Assembly (NCBI GenBank): GCA_002304445.1
Contig: NEVA01000019.1
Span: 1-60,232 of the forward strand
Origin: Opitutia bacterium Tous-C4FEB
GTDB lineage: Bacteria; Verrucomicrobiota; Verrucomicrobiia; Opitutales; Opitutaceae
Direction: 5' to 3'
Length of the DNA: 60,232 nt
Under the pieces are notes generated by a model that ran no database searches, was not told where the DNA came from, and worked only from the letters and a program-made list of their open reading frames with translations. This document shows, in pieces, positions 18,605 to 26,451 of the stretch; positions within the stretch are counted from its first letter, which is position 1, and each line of letters opens with the position of its first letter. The translations under genes and the position numbers were made by a program.

Positions 18605-19624
18605 CTAACGTGAATTCGCGAGTCGTAGCGAAATTGTGTCGCCCCGTCGTTCCGCTTGGACGCCCGCAGTCACCTCAAGGAGACGCACGAATCCTTCGGC
18701 ATTATCGGAGCGAAACGACGTCGTTACAGGAAAGGCGGCCAACGCCGGGTCGGCCAAGGCGAGTTGGAGGGTGTTGTACCGGTTGAACTCGGCTACCACC
18801 TCCGCCAAGGGCGCGGACGAAAACTGGAGCAGGCGGGGCTGCCAAGCGAGGGCGCGGGCGATCTCTTCGGCACCGACGGCCACCGGCACCAGTGCAGCGG
18901 GAGACGAGTTGAGGTTCGGATCGTTCTCCAGCGGAACGGTGAGTTTTTCGCCGACCCCCAACATGGGCAGAGGCGCCGGAGTCGGTGACGAAGGCGCGAC
19001 TTGCACGCGGCCCTCGGTGACGAGGACTTCCACGGACCCGGAAGCGAGCCGAACATTGAAGGCGGTGCCGATGGCCCGCGTCTCGACGCCGGCGGCGCTG
19101 ACGATGAACGGGCGGGAGGGATTCTTCGCGACGGTGAAGTGCGCCTCGCCGGTCAAGAGGCGCACGCGGCGCTCGGCGGCGGTGTATTCGACGACGACGG
19201 AGGCGCCCCGGTTGAGTTCGAGCAGGGAACCATCGTCGAGGAACCGTTTTTCGTAGCCGATGGCGACGGCGATTAAATCCGCTGCCGCCTGTGAATGATG
19301 CCGGGCGTCGCGTTGGAAAAAGAAGCCGGCCACGACGGCCGCGGCGGAGGCGAGCGCGACGGGGACAAGCCAGCGGAAAGGGCGGCGTGCGGCGCGGCGC
19401 GGCGGGGCGAGGAGCGCTGGGTTCGGCTCCCGCGCGTGCTCCGGCCGCCAGTCGGAGAGGAGATCGAGTTCGCGCCACGTCGCCTGTTGGCGGGCGAGGG
19501 CGTCACCGTGGCGCGGGTCGGCCGCCAGCCACTGGAGATAGTCGTCTTGCTCTGCCGGCGTAAGACCGCGGTCGCGCCGGACGAGCCAGTCGGCGGCTTG
19601 TTCATCGGGCGTCGGGATGTTCAC
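18605..19624 (-). CDS. FecR-family anti-sigma regulator
   Basis: Inner-membrane anti-sigma protein of 339 aa that relays the signal from the TonB receptor to the ECF sigma factor. The frame extends to 19708, but a GTG at 19624 overlaps the sigma stop as GTGA, so it is chosen as the translationally coupled start; it immediately precedes the conserved N-terminal DUF4880 domain (DEQAADWLVRRDRGLTPAE). A single membrane segment lies at about residues 83-105 (WLVPVALASAAAVVAGFFF). The FecR domain follows (DGSLLELNRGASVVVEY to SVEVLVTEGRVQV), then a C-terminal STN-like region (FSSAPLAEVVAEFNRYN). The downstream gene is the STN-containing receptor. Confidence 0.93.
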   Translation of the reverse strand: MNIPTPDEQAADWLVRRDRGLTPAEQDDYLQWLAADPRHGDALARQQATWRELDLLSDWRPEHAREPNPALLAPPRRAARRPFRWLVPVALASAAAVVAGFFFQRDARHHSQAAADLIAVAIGYEKRFLDDGSLLELNRGASVVVEYTAAERRVRLLTGEAHFTVAKNPSRPFIVSAAGVETRAIGTAFNVRLASGSVEVLVTEGRVQVAPSSPTPAPLPMLGVGEKLTVPLENDPNLNSSPAALVPVAVGAEEIARALAWQPRLLQFSSAPLAEVVAEFNRYNTLQLALADPALAAFPVTTSFRSDNAEGFVRLLEVTAGVQAERRGDTISLRLANSR

Positions 19625-20235
19625 AGGAGACCCTCTTCGCGGCGGTCGCGGGCGAATGATTCCGTGCACTTGCGCACGCCAATGGTGAGCTGCGCGGAGA
19701 CCGTGCACTCGGAAATGCCGAGGCGCGCCGCGATCTCCTTTTGGGGCAGTCCGTAGACTTTGCGCAAGGTCATGACCTCTCGGCAGCGTTCGGGCAGGGA
19801 CTGGATGGCCAAGGTCAAGCGTTCGAGTTTTTCGGTGCGGTCGACGGTTTCGGGAATGCTCTCACTGTCATCTAGGACGTTCAACGAATCGAAAGGCACT
19901 AAGGTATCTTGGCCGGAAACTTGGCGATGGCGTAGAATGTCGAGGGCGAGGTTGCGGGCCGTGGCGAAAAAAAACGCTTTCGGAGAGCGCATCGCCGCCC
20001 CGTTGGCGCGGGCGCGCAGGACACGGGCGAAGGCTTCTTGGACGAGATCGTCGAGGTCTACGTTACGCGGGAACCGGCTGCGCAACCACGCGCGCAGCAG
20101 GGGTTCGTGCGGTAGAACATGGTCGTTGAACCAACGGTGATCGGCGGACGGGAAAGCTTCGGAGGGGAACTCTGATTTCACGGGGTGACGAGTGCTTTGG
20201 TGGGAACGGCCGCCCTCGGCAAGCCCGGCGTACAA
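19621..20235 (-). CDS. ECF sigma factor, FecI-like
   Basis: Group IV (extracytoplasmic function) sigma factor of up to 204 aa. Region 2 is seen in LRSRFPRNVDLDDLVQEAFA and FFFATARNLALDILRHR; region 4 in IQSLPERCREVMTLRKVYG with the helix-turn-helix PQKEIAARLGISECTVSAQL. A GTG at 20181 (V-K-S-E-F) is an alternative start giving 186 aa; I cannot separate the two. It is the first gene of the sigma-FecR-receptor cassette and probably directs RNA polymerase to the receptor promoter and perhaps to the phosphatase and sulfatase genes beyond. Its stop overlaps the fecR start. Confidence 0.92.
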   Translation of the reverse strand: MYAGLAEGGRSHQSTRHPVKSEFPSEAFPSADHRWFNDHVLPHEPLLRAWLRSRFPRNVDLDDLVQEAFARVLRARANGAAMRSPKAFFFATARNLALDILRHRQVSGQDTLVPFDSLNVLDDSESIPETVDRTEKLERLTLAIQSLPERCREVMTLRKVYGLPQKEIAARLGISECTVSAQLTIGVRKCTESFARDRREEGLL

Positions 20236-20325
20236 GTCAGCTCGCGGCTCAAAATACGATCGGGGAGCCGAGGCTCTTTCGGTTTCAAACGCTAACGAAC
20301 GGGCGAGTGCCGACGCGCCCCGAGC

Positions 20326-22572
20326 CTACTTTAGGATGCTGTAAAGGTTCGCTTGATCGTCGGTCCAGAGCGGAGCCGTCTTTGCGGCGGGTTTGGGCGA
20401 CTCGGTGACGCCCATGATTTCGGACTGGGCGAGGAACGGTAGGTTTTTGGTGAGCAACATCCAGGTGGTGGAGTATTGCCACCAGTCGTCGACCGGATCG
20501 TCGGAGATGCAGGCGACAGCGAGGCCATGGTGGGCGGCGAGGCGCTCGACGACGGGCTGGAGGTCGAGGTAACGGTTGGAAATGTGGATCGCGATGACGC
20601 CATCGGGCTTGAGGTGGCGCAGGTAGAGGGCGAGCGCCTCGGCGGTGAGGAGGTGGACGGGGATGGCGTCGCTGCTGAAGGCGTCGAGGGCGAGGAGATC
20701 GAAGTTTTGCGGCTCCTTGCGGTCGAGCTCATGCTCCAGCTCGAGGCGGGCATCGCCCATGATGACGTCAACCTTGGCCGGGGTTTGGGCGAGGTAAGTG
20801 AACGGGGCGCGGGCGAGACGCTCGACCGCGGGGTTGATTTCGTAAAAGCGGTAAGTGTCCCCGGCGCGGCCGTAAGCGGCGATGGTCCCGGTACCGAGAC
20901 CGACGACTCCGACTTTCATGCCGGCGGGGCGGTCGAGGTGCTTGACGGCCAGGCCTACGCCGCTGGTCGGACCGTAGTAGGTGGAGGGCTGCATGGCGCG
21001 GTCGGGAGCGGTGAACTGGAGGCCATGGGTGGTCGCGCCGTGCATGAGCAGCCGGTAGTGTTGATCGGGCTCGTCGACGGAGTGATCGTAGACCTTGAGC
21101 GTGCCGTAGAAATTACGCGAAGCGGCCAGCACCGTGGCCGTTTCGGCGCGAGTGGCATGTTGAAAAAGCACGTGGCTCAAGATGCCCGCGAGCAGGACGG
21201 CCGGAAGACCGAGCGGCCAGCGCCACTCCTTGGCGAAGCGGCCGATGGTGAAGTCAAACGAGCAACACAGCACGCCGATGATCCCGAAGATAACCGTCCA
21301 TTTTTGAACTTGGAAAAAGAGCACGAATTCAGTCCAGAAACCAAGGCCGCCGTCGAAGGAGGCCAACAGGCCCGGAATCGCAAAGGTGGCGGCCAAGGCG
21401 CCGATGATAGCACCGAGTGCCAAGGCCCGGCTGCCGCGGACGAAACACAGCGCGGCAAACGCCACGGCGAGAGCGACGAGGCCGATTTCGAACTCGTGAA
21501 ACTCCTGCAGCAGCGCGGGCGCGACGATCGCGACGAGCAGGCCGCCCAGGGCGCCGCCGGCGGAGATGAAGAGAAAATACCCGGTGAGCCGACGGGGCGG
21601 CGGTTTGAGTTGGTAGAGTTCGCCGTGACAGACCATGCAGGCGACGAAGAGTGCTAAGTTGTAGCCGGCGATTTGAAGTTTCATCGGCGCCTCGGTGCCG
21701 GCCTCAAGCATGAGGCAGACGGCGGCGAGACTAAGCACCAGCAACGTCGCAAAGGTACCGCGGTGATACCAGCGCGCGTGGTCGAAGCAGAGCACGAAGG
21801 ACAGCAGGTAAAGTGCGAGCGGGAGCACCCAGAGGAAGGGGATGACGGCGACCTCTTGGCAGAGCTTGTTGGTGGTCGCGAGGAGGAGGACGGAGGCGAT
21901 GGCGGGCAAGGCGACCCAGAAGAGACGGTGAATCCAGGGAGTTGCCGCTTCAGGCGCTGCGCCGGCGGTGCGTGCGGTTGCGGGGGCCGGCAGATGGCGC
22001 CACACTCGCCACGCGCACCAGCCGCACAAGAGGACAAACGCGCTCAGGCCGATGGACCATAGTCCGGCCTGTTCATGCCGGGAAAACCGGACCTCGAAAA
22101 AGATCGGATAACTCAGCAGCGCGAGGAGCGAGCCGATGTTGGACAGCGCGTACAGCCGATAAGGCGAAGCGCCGGGATGGGTGGTGCCGAACCATTGCTG
22201 CATCAATGGGCCGGTCGCGGAGAGGACGAAGTAGGGCAGACCGATGGTGGCGGTGAGCAGAAGAAGAATGTGCCACGTGGGCTCGCCGGCGATTTGAGTT
22301 TTCCAAGTGTCCGCCGGAGTGATCGGCAGAAACACCAGGGACAGGAGCAACAGCGCAAGATGAAGCACGGCCTGATTGCGCTGCTTGAGGTAGGTCGAAG
22401 AGAAATGGGCGTAAGCGTAGCCGCCGAGCAGCAGCGTTTGGAAAAAAAGCAGACAGGTCGTCCATACGCCCGGGCTGCCGCCAAACCACGGGAGGATGAA
22501 TTTCCCGATCAGCGGCTGAACTTGGAACAATAGAAAAGCTCCCGTGAAGATGGAGAGCGCGAAGGGTAGCAT
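20326..22572 (-). CDS. membrane protein fused to spermidine-synthase-like domain
   Basis: Polytopic membrane protein of 748 aa with a C-terminal methyltransferase-fold domain, the 'fused MFS/spermidine synthase' type. About a dozen hydrophobic segments fill residues 1-480 (from ALSIFTGAFLLFQVQPLIGK onward). The C-terminal domain has the nucleotide-binding loop VVGLGTGTIAAYG, the acidic FYEINP and the spermidine-synthase-like DLLALDAFSSDAIPVHLLT. The polyamine-binding residues of true SpeE cannot be confirmed, so aminopropyl transfer is not claimed. It is transcribed away from rlmF and stops 90 bp upstream of the sigma-factor gene on the same strand; functional linkage is doubtful. Confidence 0.85.
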   Translation of the reverse strand: MLPFALSIFTGAFLLFQVQPLIGKFILPWFGGSPGVWTTCLLFFQTLLLGGYAYAHFSSTYLKQRNQAVLHLALLLLSLVFLPITPADTWKTQIAGEPTWHILLLLTATIGLPYFVLSATGPLMQQWFGTTHPGASPYRLYALSNIGSLLALLSYPIFFEVRFSRHEQAGLWSIGLSAFVLLCGWCAWRVWRHLPAPATARTAGAAPEAATPWIHRLFWVALPAIASVLLLATTNKLCQEVAVIPFLWVLPLALYLLSFVLCFDHARWYHRGTFATLLVLSLAAVCLMLEAGTEAPMKLQIAGYNLALFVACMVCHGELYQLKPPPRRLTGYFLFISAGGALGGLLVAIVAPALLQEFHEFEIGLVALAVAFAALCFVRGSRALALGAIIGALAATFAIPGLLASFDGGLGFWTEFVLFFQVQKWTVIFGIIGVLCCSFDFTIGRFAKEWRWPLGLPAVLLAGILSHVLFQHATRAETATVLAASRNFYGTLKVYDHSVDEPDQHYRLLMHGATTHGLQFTAPDRAMQPSTYYGPTSGVGLAVKHLDRPAGMKVGVVGLGTGTIAAYGRAGDTYRFYEINPAVERLARAPFTYLAQTPAKVDVIMGDARLELEHELDRKEPQNFDLLALDAFSSDAIPVHLLTAEALALYLRHLKPDGVIAIHISNRYLDLQPVVERLAAHHGLAVACISDDPVDDWWQYSTTWMLLTKNLPFLAQSEIMGVTESPKPAAKTAPLWTDDQANLYSILK

Positions 22573-22720
22573 AGGGGCGGGGGGGAAGGAAGAAGCCGAA
22601 AGGCTTTGTCGTTACGGAGGTACGGGACGCGCGGCGAGAGCCAAAAAACAGAATTTTGAGGGGGGAGCTCGGGCGTGAGAATCGGGTTTCCAAGCTGCGC
22701 GGTTCTGTTTCCTATCCGGG

Positions 22721-23635
22721 ATCAGCACGTCCCCCACACCTTCGATCAAAGCGGGTCTCCACCCGCGTAACCGTCATCGGACCGGCTATGACTTCGAGCG
22801 CTTGGCGGACGTCTCCCCCGCATTGGCGCCCTTCGTGGCGTTGAATTCGCACGGCACGGTCTCCATCGATTTTGCCGATCCGGCGGCGGTCAAGGCGCTC
22901 AACCAAGCGCTCCTGAAAGCGGACTATAGGATCGGCGTTTGGGACGTGCCGGCGGGTTATCTGTGTCCGCCGATTCCCGGTCGGGCGGACTATGTACATC
23001 ACCTAGCGGATTTGTTGAGCGACGGGATTGAGGCGAAGATCCCGCGGGGTCGGGAGGTCAGGATTCTTGATGTCGGGATCGGCGCGAACTGTGTCTACCC
23101 GATCATTGGCGGTCATGATTACGGCTGGAGTTTTGTGGGGACGGACACCGACCCGGTCGCGTTGGAACACGGCAAGAAGATCGTGGCAGGTAACGCGGCG
23201 TTGGCGGGGCGCGTGGAGTTTCGGCGGCAACGGTCGTCGCTCGCGGTGTTTCGGGGCGTGGTGGAGCTGGGGGAAAAGTTTGCGGCTTCGATCTGTAATC
23301 CACCGTTTCATGCCTCGGCGGAAGCCGCGATGGCCGGTGCGAGGCGCAAGGTGCGAAACTTGAACGGCGGGCGTGCGACGGCGGTGATTTTGAATTTCGG
23401 CGGGAAAACTACCGAGCTTTGGTGCCCGGGCGGTGAAGTTGATTTCATCCGTCGCATGATCGCGGAGAGCGTCGTGAGTCCGGGGGTGTGCGGGTGGTTC
23501 ACGACGCTGCTTTCGAAAGGCGAACATTTGCCGCTGATTGAGCGGGCGTTGGAGCAGGCGCGGGTGACGGAACGGCGCGTGGTGCCGATGGCTCAGGGCC
23601 AAAAGCAAAGCCGGATCGTGGCGTGGCGTTTTTGA
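22721..23635 (+). CDS. rlmF: 23S rRNA (adenine-1618-N6)-methyltransferase RlmF
   Basis: Cytoplasmic rRNA methyltransferase that adds N6-methyl to A1618 of 23S rRNA using S-adenosylmethionine. SAM-binding ILDVGIGANCVYPIIG and the catalytic NPPFHAS motif are clear, as is the family segment YLCPPIPGRADY. The first ordinary start in frame is a TTG at 22802, but in-frame codons upstream encode GLHPRNRHRTGYDFERLA, the conserved RlmF N-terminus. From the stop at 22676 to 22802 there is no ATG, GTG or TTG; the best candidate is an ATC at 22721 (then Ser-Thr-Ser-Pro-Thr-Pro) giving about 304 aa, with another ATC at 22745. The start is therefore non-canonical, mutated or a sequence error. Confidence 0.9.
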   Translation: MSTSPTPSIKAGLHPRNRHRTGYDFERLADVSPALAPFVALNSHGTVSIDFADPAAVKALNQALLKADYRIGVWDVPAGYLCPPIPGRADYVHHLADLLSDGIEAKIPRGREVRILDVGIGANCVYPIIGGHDYGWSFVGTDTDPVALEHGKKIVAGNAALAGRVEFRRQRSSLAVFRGVVELGEKFAASICNPPFHASAEAAMAGARRKVRNLNGGRATAVILNFGGKTTELWCPGGEVDFIRRMIAESVVSPGVCGWFTTLLSKGEHLPLIERALEQARVTERRVVPMAQGQKQSRIVAWRF

Positions 23636-23656
23636 AACGGGGCGAGCCGGGCGAAT

Positions 23657-23695
23657 GGCCACAGAACACACGGAAGATACGGAGAATTCGGAGAC
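23657..23695. repeat. interspersed low-complexity repeat (CCACAGA/ACGGA type)
   Basis: A 39-bp purine-biased stretch built from CCACAGAACACACGGA, GATACGGAGA and ATTCGGAGAC. It resembles the short interspersed 'CACAGAGACACGGAG' repeats scattered between genes in large planctomycete and verrucomicrobial genomes. It sits just after the rlmF stop. It overlaps the longest possible frame of the SET gene, which argues that the SET protein starts downstream of it. Confidence 0.45.
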
Positions 23696-23736
23696 GAAAA
23701 GCCGGCGGCGAGTTGAGCGTTGATTGTCGGGCGGGG

Positions 23737-24303
23737 GTGAGCTGCGTTGTCCGGCTGAAAACGAAACGCGCCATCAACAAACCGCTTCGGGCCGCGACGT
23801 CCCGCTGGATCAGTCACGGGGCTTCATCAATTCACGGCCGTGGGGTGAGGGCGCGGGTCCTGATTCCCGCCGGCACGCGCGTGGTCGAATACACGGGTGA
23901 ACGCATTACGAAGGCCGAAGCGGATCGGCGGGAGAAACTCAGATTGGCGCGGGGGCGGCGCGGCGGGGATGACTGCGTCTACATTTTTGAACTGAACGCG
24001 CGGCACGATCTCGACGGGCGGACGCGGAGGAATGTCGCGCGGTTGATCAACCACTCCTGCGCGCCGAACTGCCGGGCGGAGACGATTCGTGGGCGGATTT
24101 GGATCATCGCGCTGCGGGAGATTCCGCCGGGGGAGGAACTGACCTTTGACTACGGTTTCGCCCTGAAGGACTGGCGTTTGCATCCGTGTCGTTGCGGGAG
24201 TCCAAAGTGCGCGGGCTACATCGTGAGCGGCTGGCAACGTCGGCGGCTGCGACGCCTCGTGCGCGAGGCGCGGGCACTTGAAAGACGAACTGCGATCAAT
24301 TGA
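23737..24303 (+). CDS. SET-domain protein with post-SET motif
   Basis: SET-domain lysine methyltransferase-like protein of about 188 aa. The motifs are all present: HGRGVRA (SAM binding), VVEYTGERI, LINHSCAPNC (the NHSCxPN signature), ELTFDYGF (catalytic Tyr region), and a post-SET cysteine cluster CRCGSPKCAGYI that would bind zinc together with the NHSC cysteine. The frame opens at 23623, inside rlmF, but residues before about 38 are encoded by an interspersed repeat, so the GTG at 23737 is preferred; this start is uncertain. Such short SET proteins occur in scattered bacteria and chlamydiae. Possible targets are a basic DNA-binding protein or a ribosomal protein; nothing nearby settles it. 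Confidence 0.85.
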   Translation: MSCVVRLKTKRAINKPLRAATSRWISHGASSIHGRGVRARVLIPAGTRVVEYTGERITKAEADRREKLRLARGRRGGDDCVYIFELNARHDLDGRTRRNVARLINHSCAPNCRAETIRGRIWIIALREIPPGEELTFDYGFALKDWRLHPCRCGSPKCAGYIVSGWQRRRLRRLVREARALERRTAIN

Positions 24304-24664
24304 ACCAACAAGGTCGTCACCGACATTCAACAGCTGCGCTCTCTGGCCATGGGTATGAACCCGCTTCTCTTCGAAGCGCTCAATCCCGCCGCGAGGTCGC
24401 TACGCGGTTCGCGTGAGTGGGCAACCCGCAGATCATCGCCGAGGGCAAAGGCTTCGAAGCTACCCGCGGATGGACGTTCTGCGATTCAACCTTGAGTCCG
24501 CCGCAGCCCAACCCTACAAATTTATAAACCACGGATGCACAGAAATTAACCCGGATAAAGACGGGCAACCTCACACCGGTCGAGTTGGACTCTATCAAAA
24601 ACTCTTTCATTAGCGTCGATTATCGGAAATCAGCGGTTTCTCCTTCTGCAGTTTTCTGGCTGCA
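24304..24664. other. spacer with an interspersed repeat and possible gene remnants
   Basis: No intact gene is seen. One frame from 24304 reads TNKVVTDIQQLRSLAMG and on to ALNPAARSLRG, and a different frame from 24415 reads VGNPQIIAEGKGFEATRGW. Both have a coding-like look but no start, and might be two pieces of a frameshifted gene I cannot name. At 24524-24563 lies AAACCACGGATGCACAG followed by TTAACCCGGATAAAG, another common interspersed repeat type of these genomes. Confidence 0.35.
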
Positions 24665-25204
24665 TCACGTCGGATTGCCTGATGCCGGTCCGGGCTGCCA
24701 AAGCCAGTGCCAAGGTTCATAGGCAAACCCGTGAGCGTTTCCCGGCGGAAACGAAAGAGTGAATCCAAAATCGCGAGCATGAGTTTGGAGCCATTTGAAC
24801 GCCGAGGTCTGGGCGAAACCTTCTTCGAGCGGCGGATCGTCGGGGGCGGTGATGTCAATGGCTCGTCCGGTATGATGCTCGCTGTAGCCTGGAGCGGCGA
24901 CGAGGCGAAGAATGTCGGGCAGGTTTAGACCGCGGGCAAGTTTCTCGCGGATGATTTCGCCCTGTCGGGCCACGCTGCGGAAGCCGGAAACGGGGATTAA
25001 CGTGATGCCGGCGCCCGAAGCAGCGCGGTGCATTGATGCCCACGCTGCGGCTGCCGGCATGGTCAAAAGGATTGGAGGCAAATTCCCCTCGCGTGCGACC
25101 GAAACCAATTCCCCCGCGCCGGCTTCGACTTGGAGGGTGAGGTTGCGAAAGGCGGCGTAGTCAGGCGGGATTCCGAGCTCAGCCCAGAGCGTGGCGAGTT
25201 CCAT
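24665..25204 (-). CDS. M15 family D-alanyl-D-alanine carboxypeptidase-like peptidase
   Basis: Peptidase of 179 aa of the M15B (VanY/DacY-like) type. Zinc-site and family motifs are ILIPVSGFRS-type (TLIPVSGFRSVARQ), SEHHTGRAIDI (His and Asp ligands) and AYEPWHWLW (catalytic Glu, third His). It should trim peptidoglycan stem peptides. No signal peptide is visible with the ATG at 25204, so export is uncertain; such proteins can be exported by other routes or have a cytoplasmic recycling role. It starts 15 bp after the trxB stop on the same strand and is probably co-transcribed with it. Confidence 0.88.
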   Translation of the reverse strand: MELATLWAELGIPPDYAAFRNLTLQVEAGAGELVSVAREGNLPPILLTMPAAAAWASMHRAASGAGITLIPVSGFRSVARQGEIIREKLARGLNLPDILRLVAAPGYSEHHTGRAIDITAPDDPPLEEGFAQTSAFKWLQTHARDFGFTLSFPPGNAHGFAYEPWHWLWQPGPASGNPT

Positions 25205-25219
25205 GCAAGCCGCGCCCGC

Positions 25220-26167
25220 TCAACCGTGGTGCTCGGCGAGCCAGCGCTCGGCTTCGATGGCGGCCGCGCAGCCCATACCGGCGGCGGTGATGGCTTGGCG
25301 ATAGACGTGGTCGGAGCAGTCGCCCGCGACGTAAATGCCCGGGACGTTGGTCTGCACTTGAGAGCCGGCAGCGGGCTTGAAGTACCCGCCCTCGTCCACT
25401 TCCAGTGGCGGAGTGAATGGGCCGGTGTTGGGGATATGGCCGATGGCAACGAAGACGCCTTTGACGGGGAGCACCGACTCGACGCCGGTCCTAACATTTT
25501 TGACCTTCAGGCCGCTGACCGCGCCCTCCGGCACGCCGAGGACCTCGACCGGAACGGTGTCCCAGACCATTTGGATTTTCTCGTGGGAGGTCGCGCGATC
25601 GGCCATGATCTTCGAGGCGCGGAGACTGTCGCGCCGATGGACGAGGTAAACTTTGCTGGCAAACCGGGTGAGGAAAAGGGCTTCTTCGGCGGCACTGTCA
25701 CCGCCGCCGAGGACCGCGACTTCCATCTTGCGATAAAAGGCCCCGTCGCACGTCGCGCAGGTGGTTACGCCTCTGCCGCCGTAGAGTTCTTTTTCACCCG
25801 GAATCCCCGTGAGGCGAGGGGATGCCCCGGTCGCGATGATGACCGTTTTAGCGAGAATCACCCGGTCGCCGCAGAAAAGTTTGCGCGGCATCGTCGTGAA
25901 ATCGACCCGATCGACGAGTGCTTGTTCGAAACGGGTGCCAAAGCGCGTGGCTTGCTCGCGCATGTTTTGGGTGAGCTGGAAACCATCGACGCCGTGGGGG
26001 AAACCGGGGAAGTTTTCGACTTCGCTGGTCGTCGTGAGTTGGCCGCCGGGGAGTGGGCCCTCGAGCACGAGCGGGCTGAGGCTGGCACGGCCAGTGTAGA
26101 TGGCTGCAGTAAGGCCGGCGCATCCGGTGCCGATGATGACGACGTTTTCGACGATAGGAGAACTCAT
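25220..26167 (-). CDS. trxB: thioredoxin-disulfide reductase
   Basis: FAD- and NADPH-dependent reductase of 315 aa that reduces thioredoxin. The start at 26167 fits the family length; the frame runs open to 26293 but the extension is not conserved. FAD-binding is [16 protein letters not shown] (here GTGCAG where GSGPAG is usual), the redox centre is CATCDG with both cysteines, the NADPH loop is [14 protein letters not shown], and the second FAD motif is GIYVAGDC. The gene is divergent from the M19 dipeptidase across a 284-bp spacer and leads the two-gene unit with the M15 peptidase. Confidence 0.96.
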   Translation of the reverse strand: MSSPIVENVVIIGTGCAGLTAAIYTGRASLSPLVLEGPLPGGQLTTTSEVENFPGFPHGVDGFQLTQNMREQATRFGTRFEQALVDRVDFTTMPRKLFCGDRVILAKTVIIATGASPRLTGIPGEKELYGGRGVTTCATCDGAFYRKMEVAVLGGGDSAAEEALFLTRFASKVYLVHRRDSLRASKIMADRATSHEKIQMVWDTVPVEVLGVPEGAVSGLKVKNVRTGVESVLPVKGVFVAIGHIPNTGPFTPPLEVDEGGYFKPAAGSQVQTNVPGIYVAGDCSDHVYRQAITAAGMGCAAAIEAERWLAEHHG

Positions 26168-26451
26168 GGGTGGGTAAACTGGCAGAGAGCGACAAATCCG
26201 CGAGCGCGACAAGGGATTTTCCCAACTGCTCGGTAACTGAACCAGGGCACGAGCGACGCTAAAGCGGGCGGGTCTAGTCACCACAAACCGCACCCATGCA
26301 CAATTTCCGTCGCCACGGCGGTCACGACAGTCTTCCGACCCGGTCCTGACCGCAGGTTCCCACTAACGGTCTCGGCTTCATTCATAGGCCACCATCTGTT
26401 TAGAGTTTTGGTCGGCGCTACTCGGTGCCGTCCCTTTTTATTCAATCCACC
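26168..26451. other. divergent spacer between trxB and the dipeptidase gene
   Basis: This spacer must hold promoters for trxB (leftward) and the dipeptidase (rightward). I could not fix -10 or -35 boxes with confidence. There is no gene or repeat in it. Confidence 0.4.

Noticed and set aside
25130-26236. 368-aa plus-strand frame over trxB
   Set aside because: Pure antisense shadow of trxB and the M15 gene, both of which have complete family motifs.
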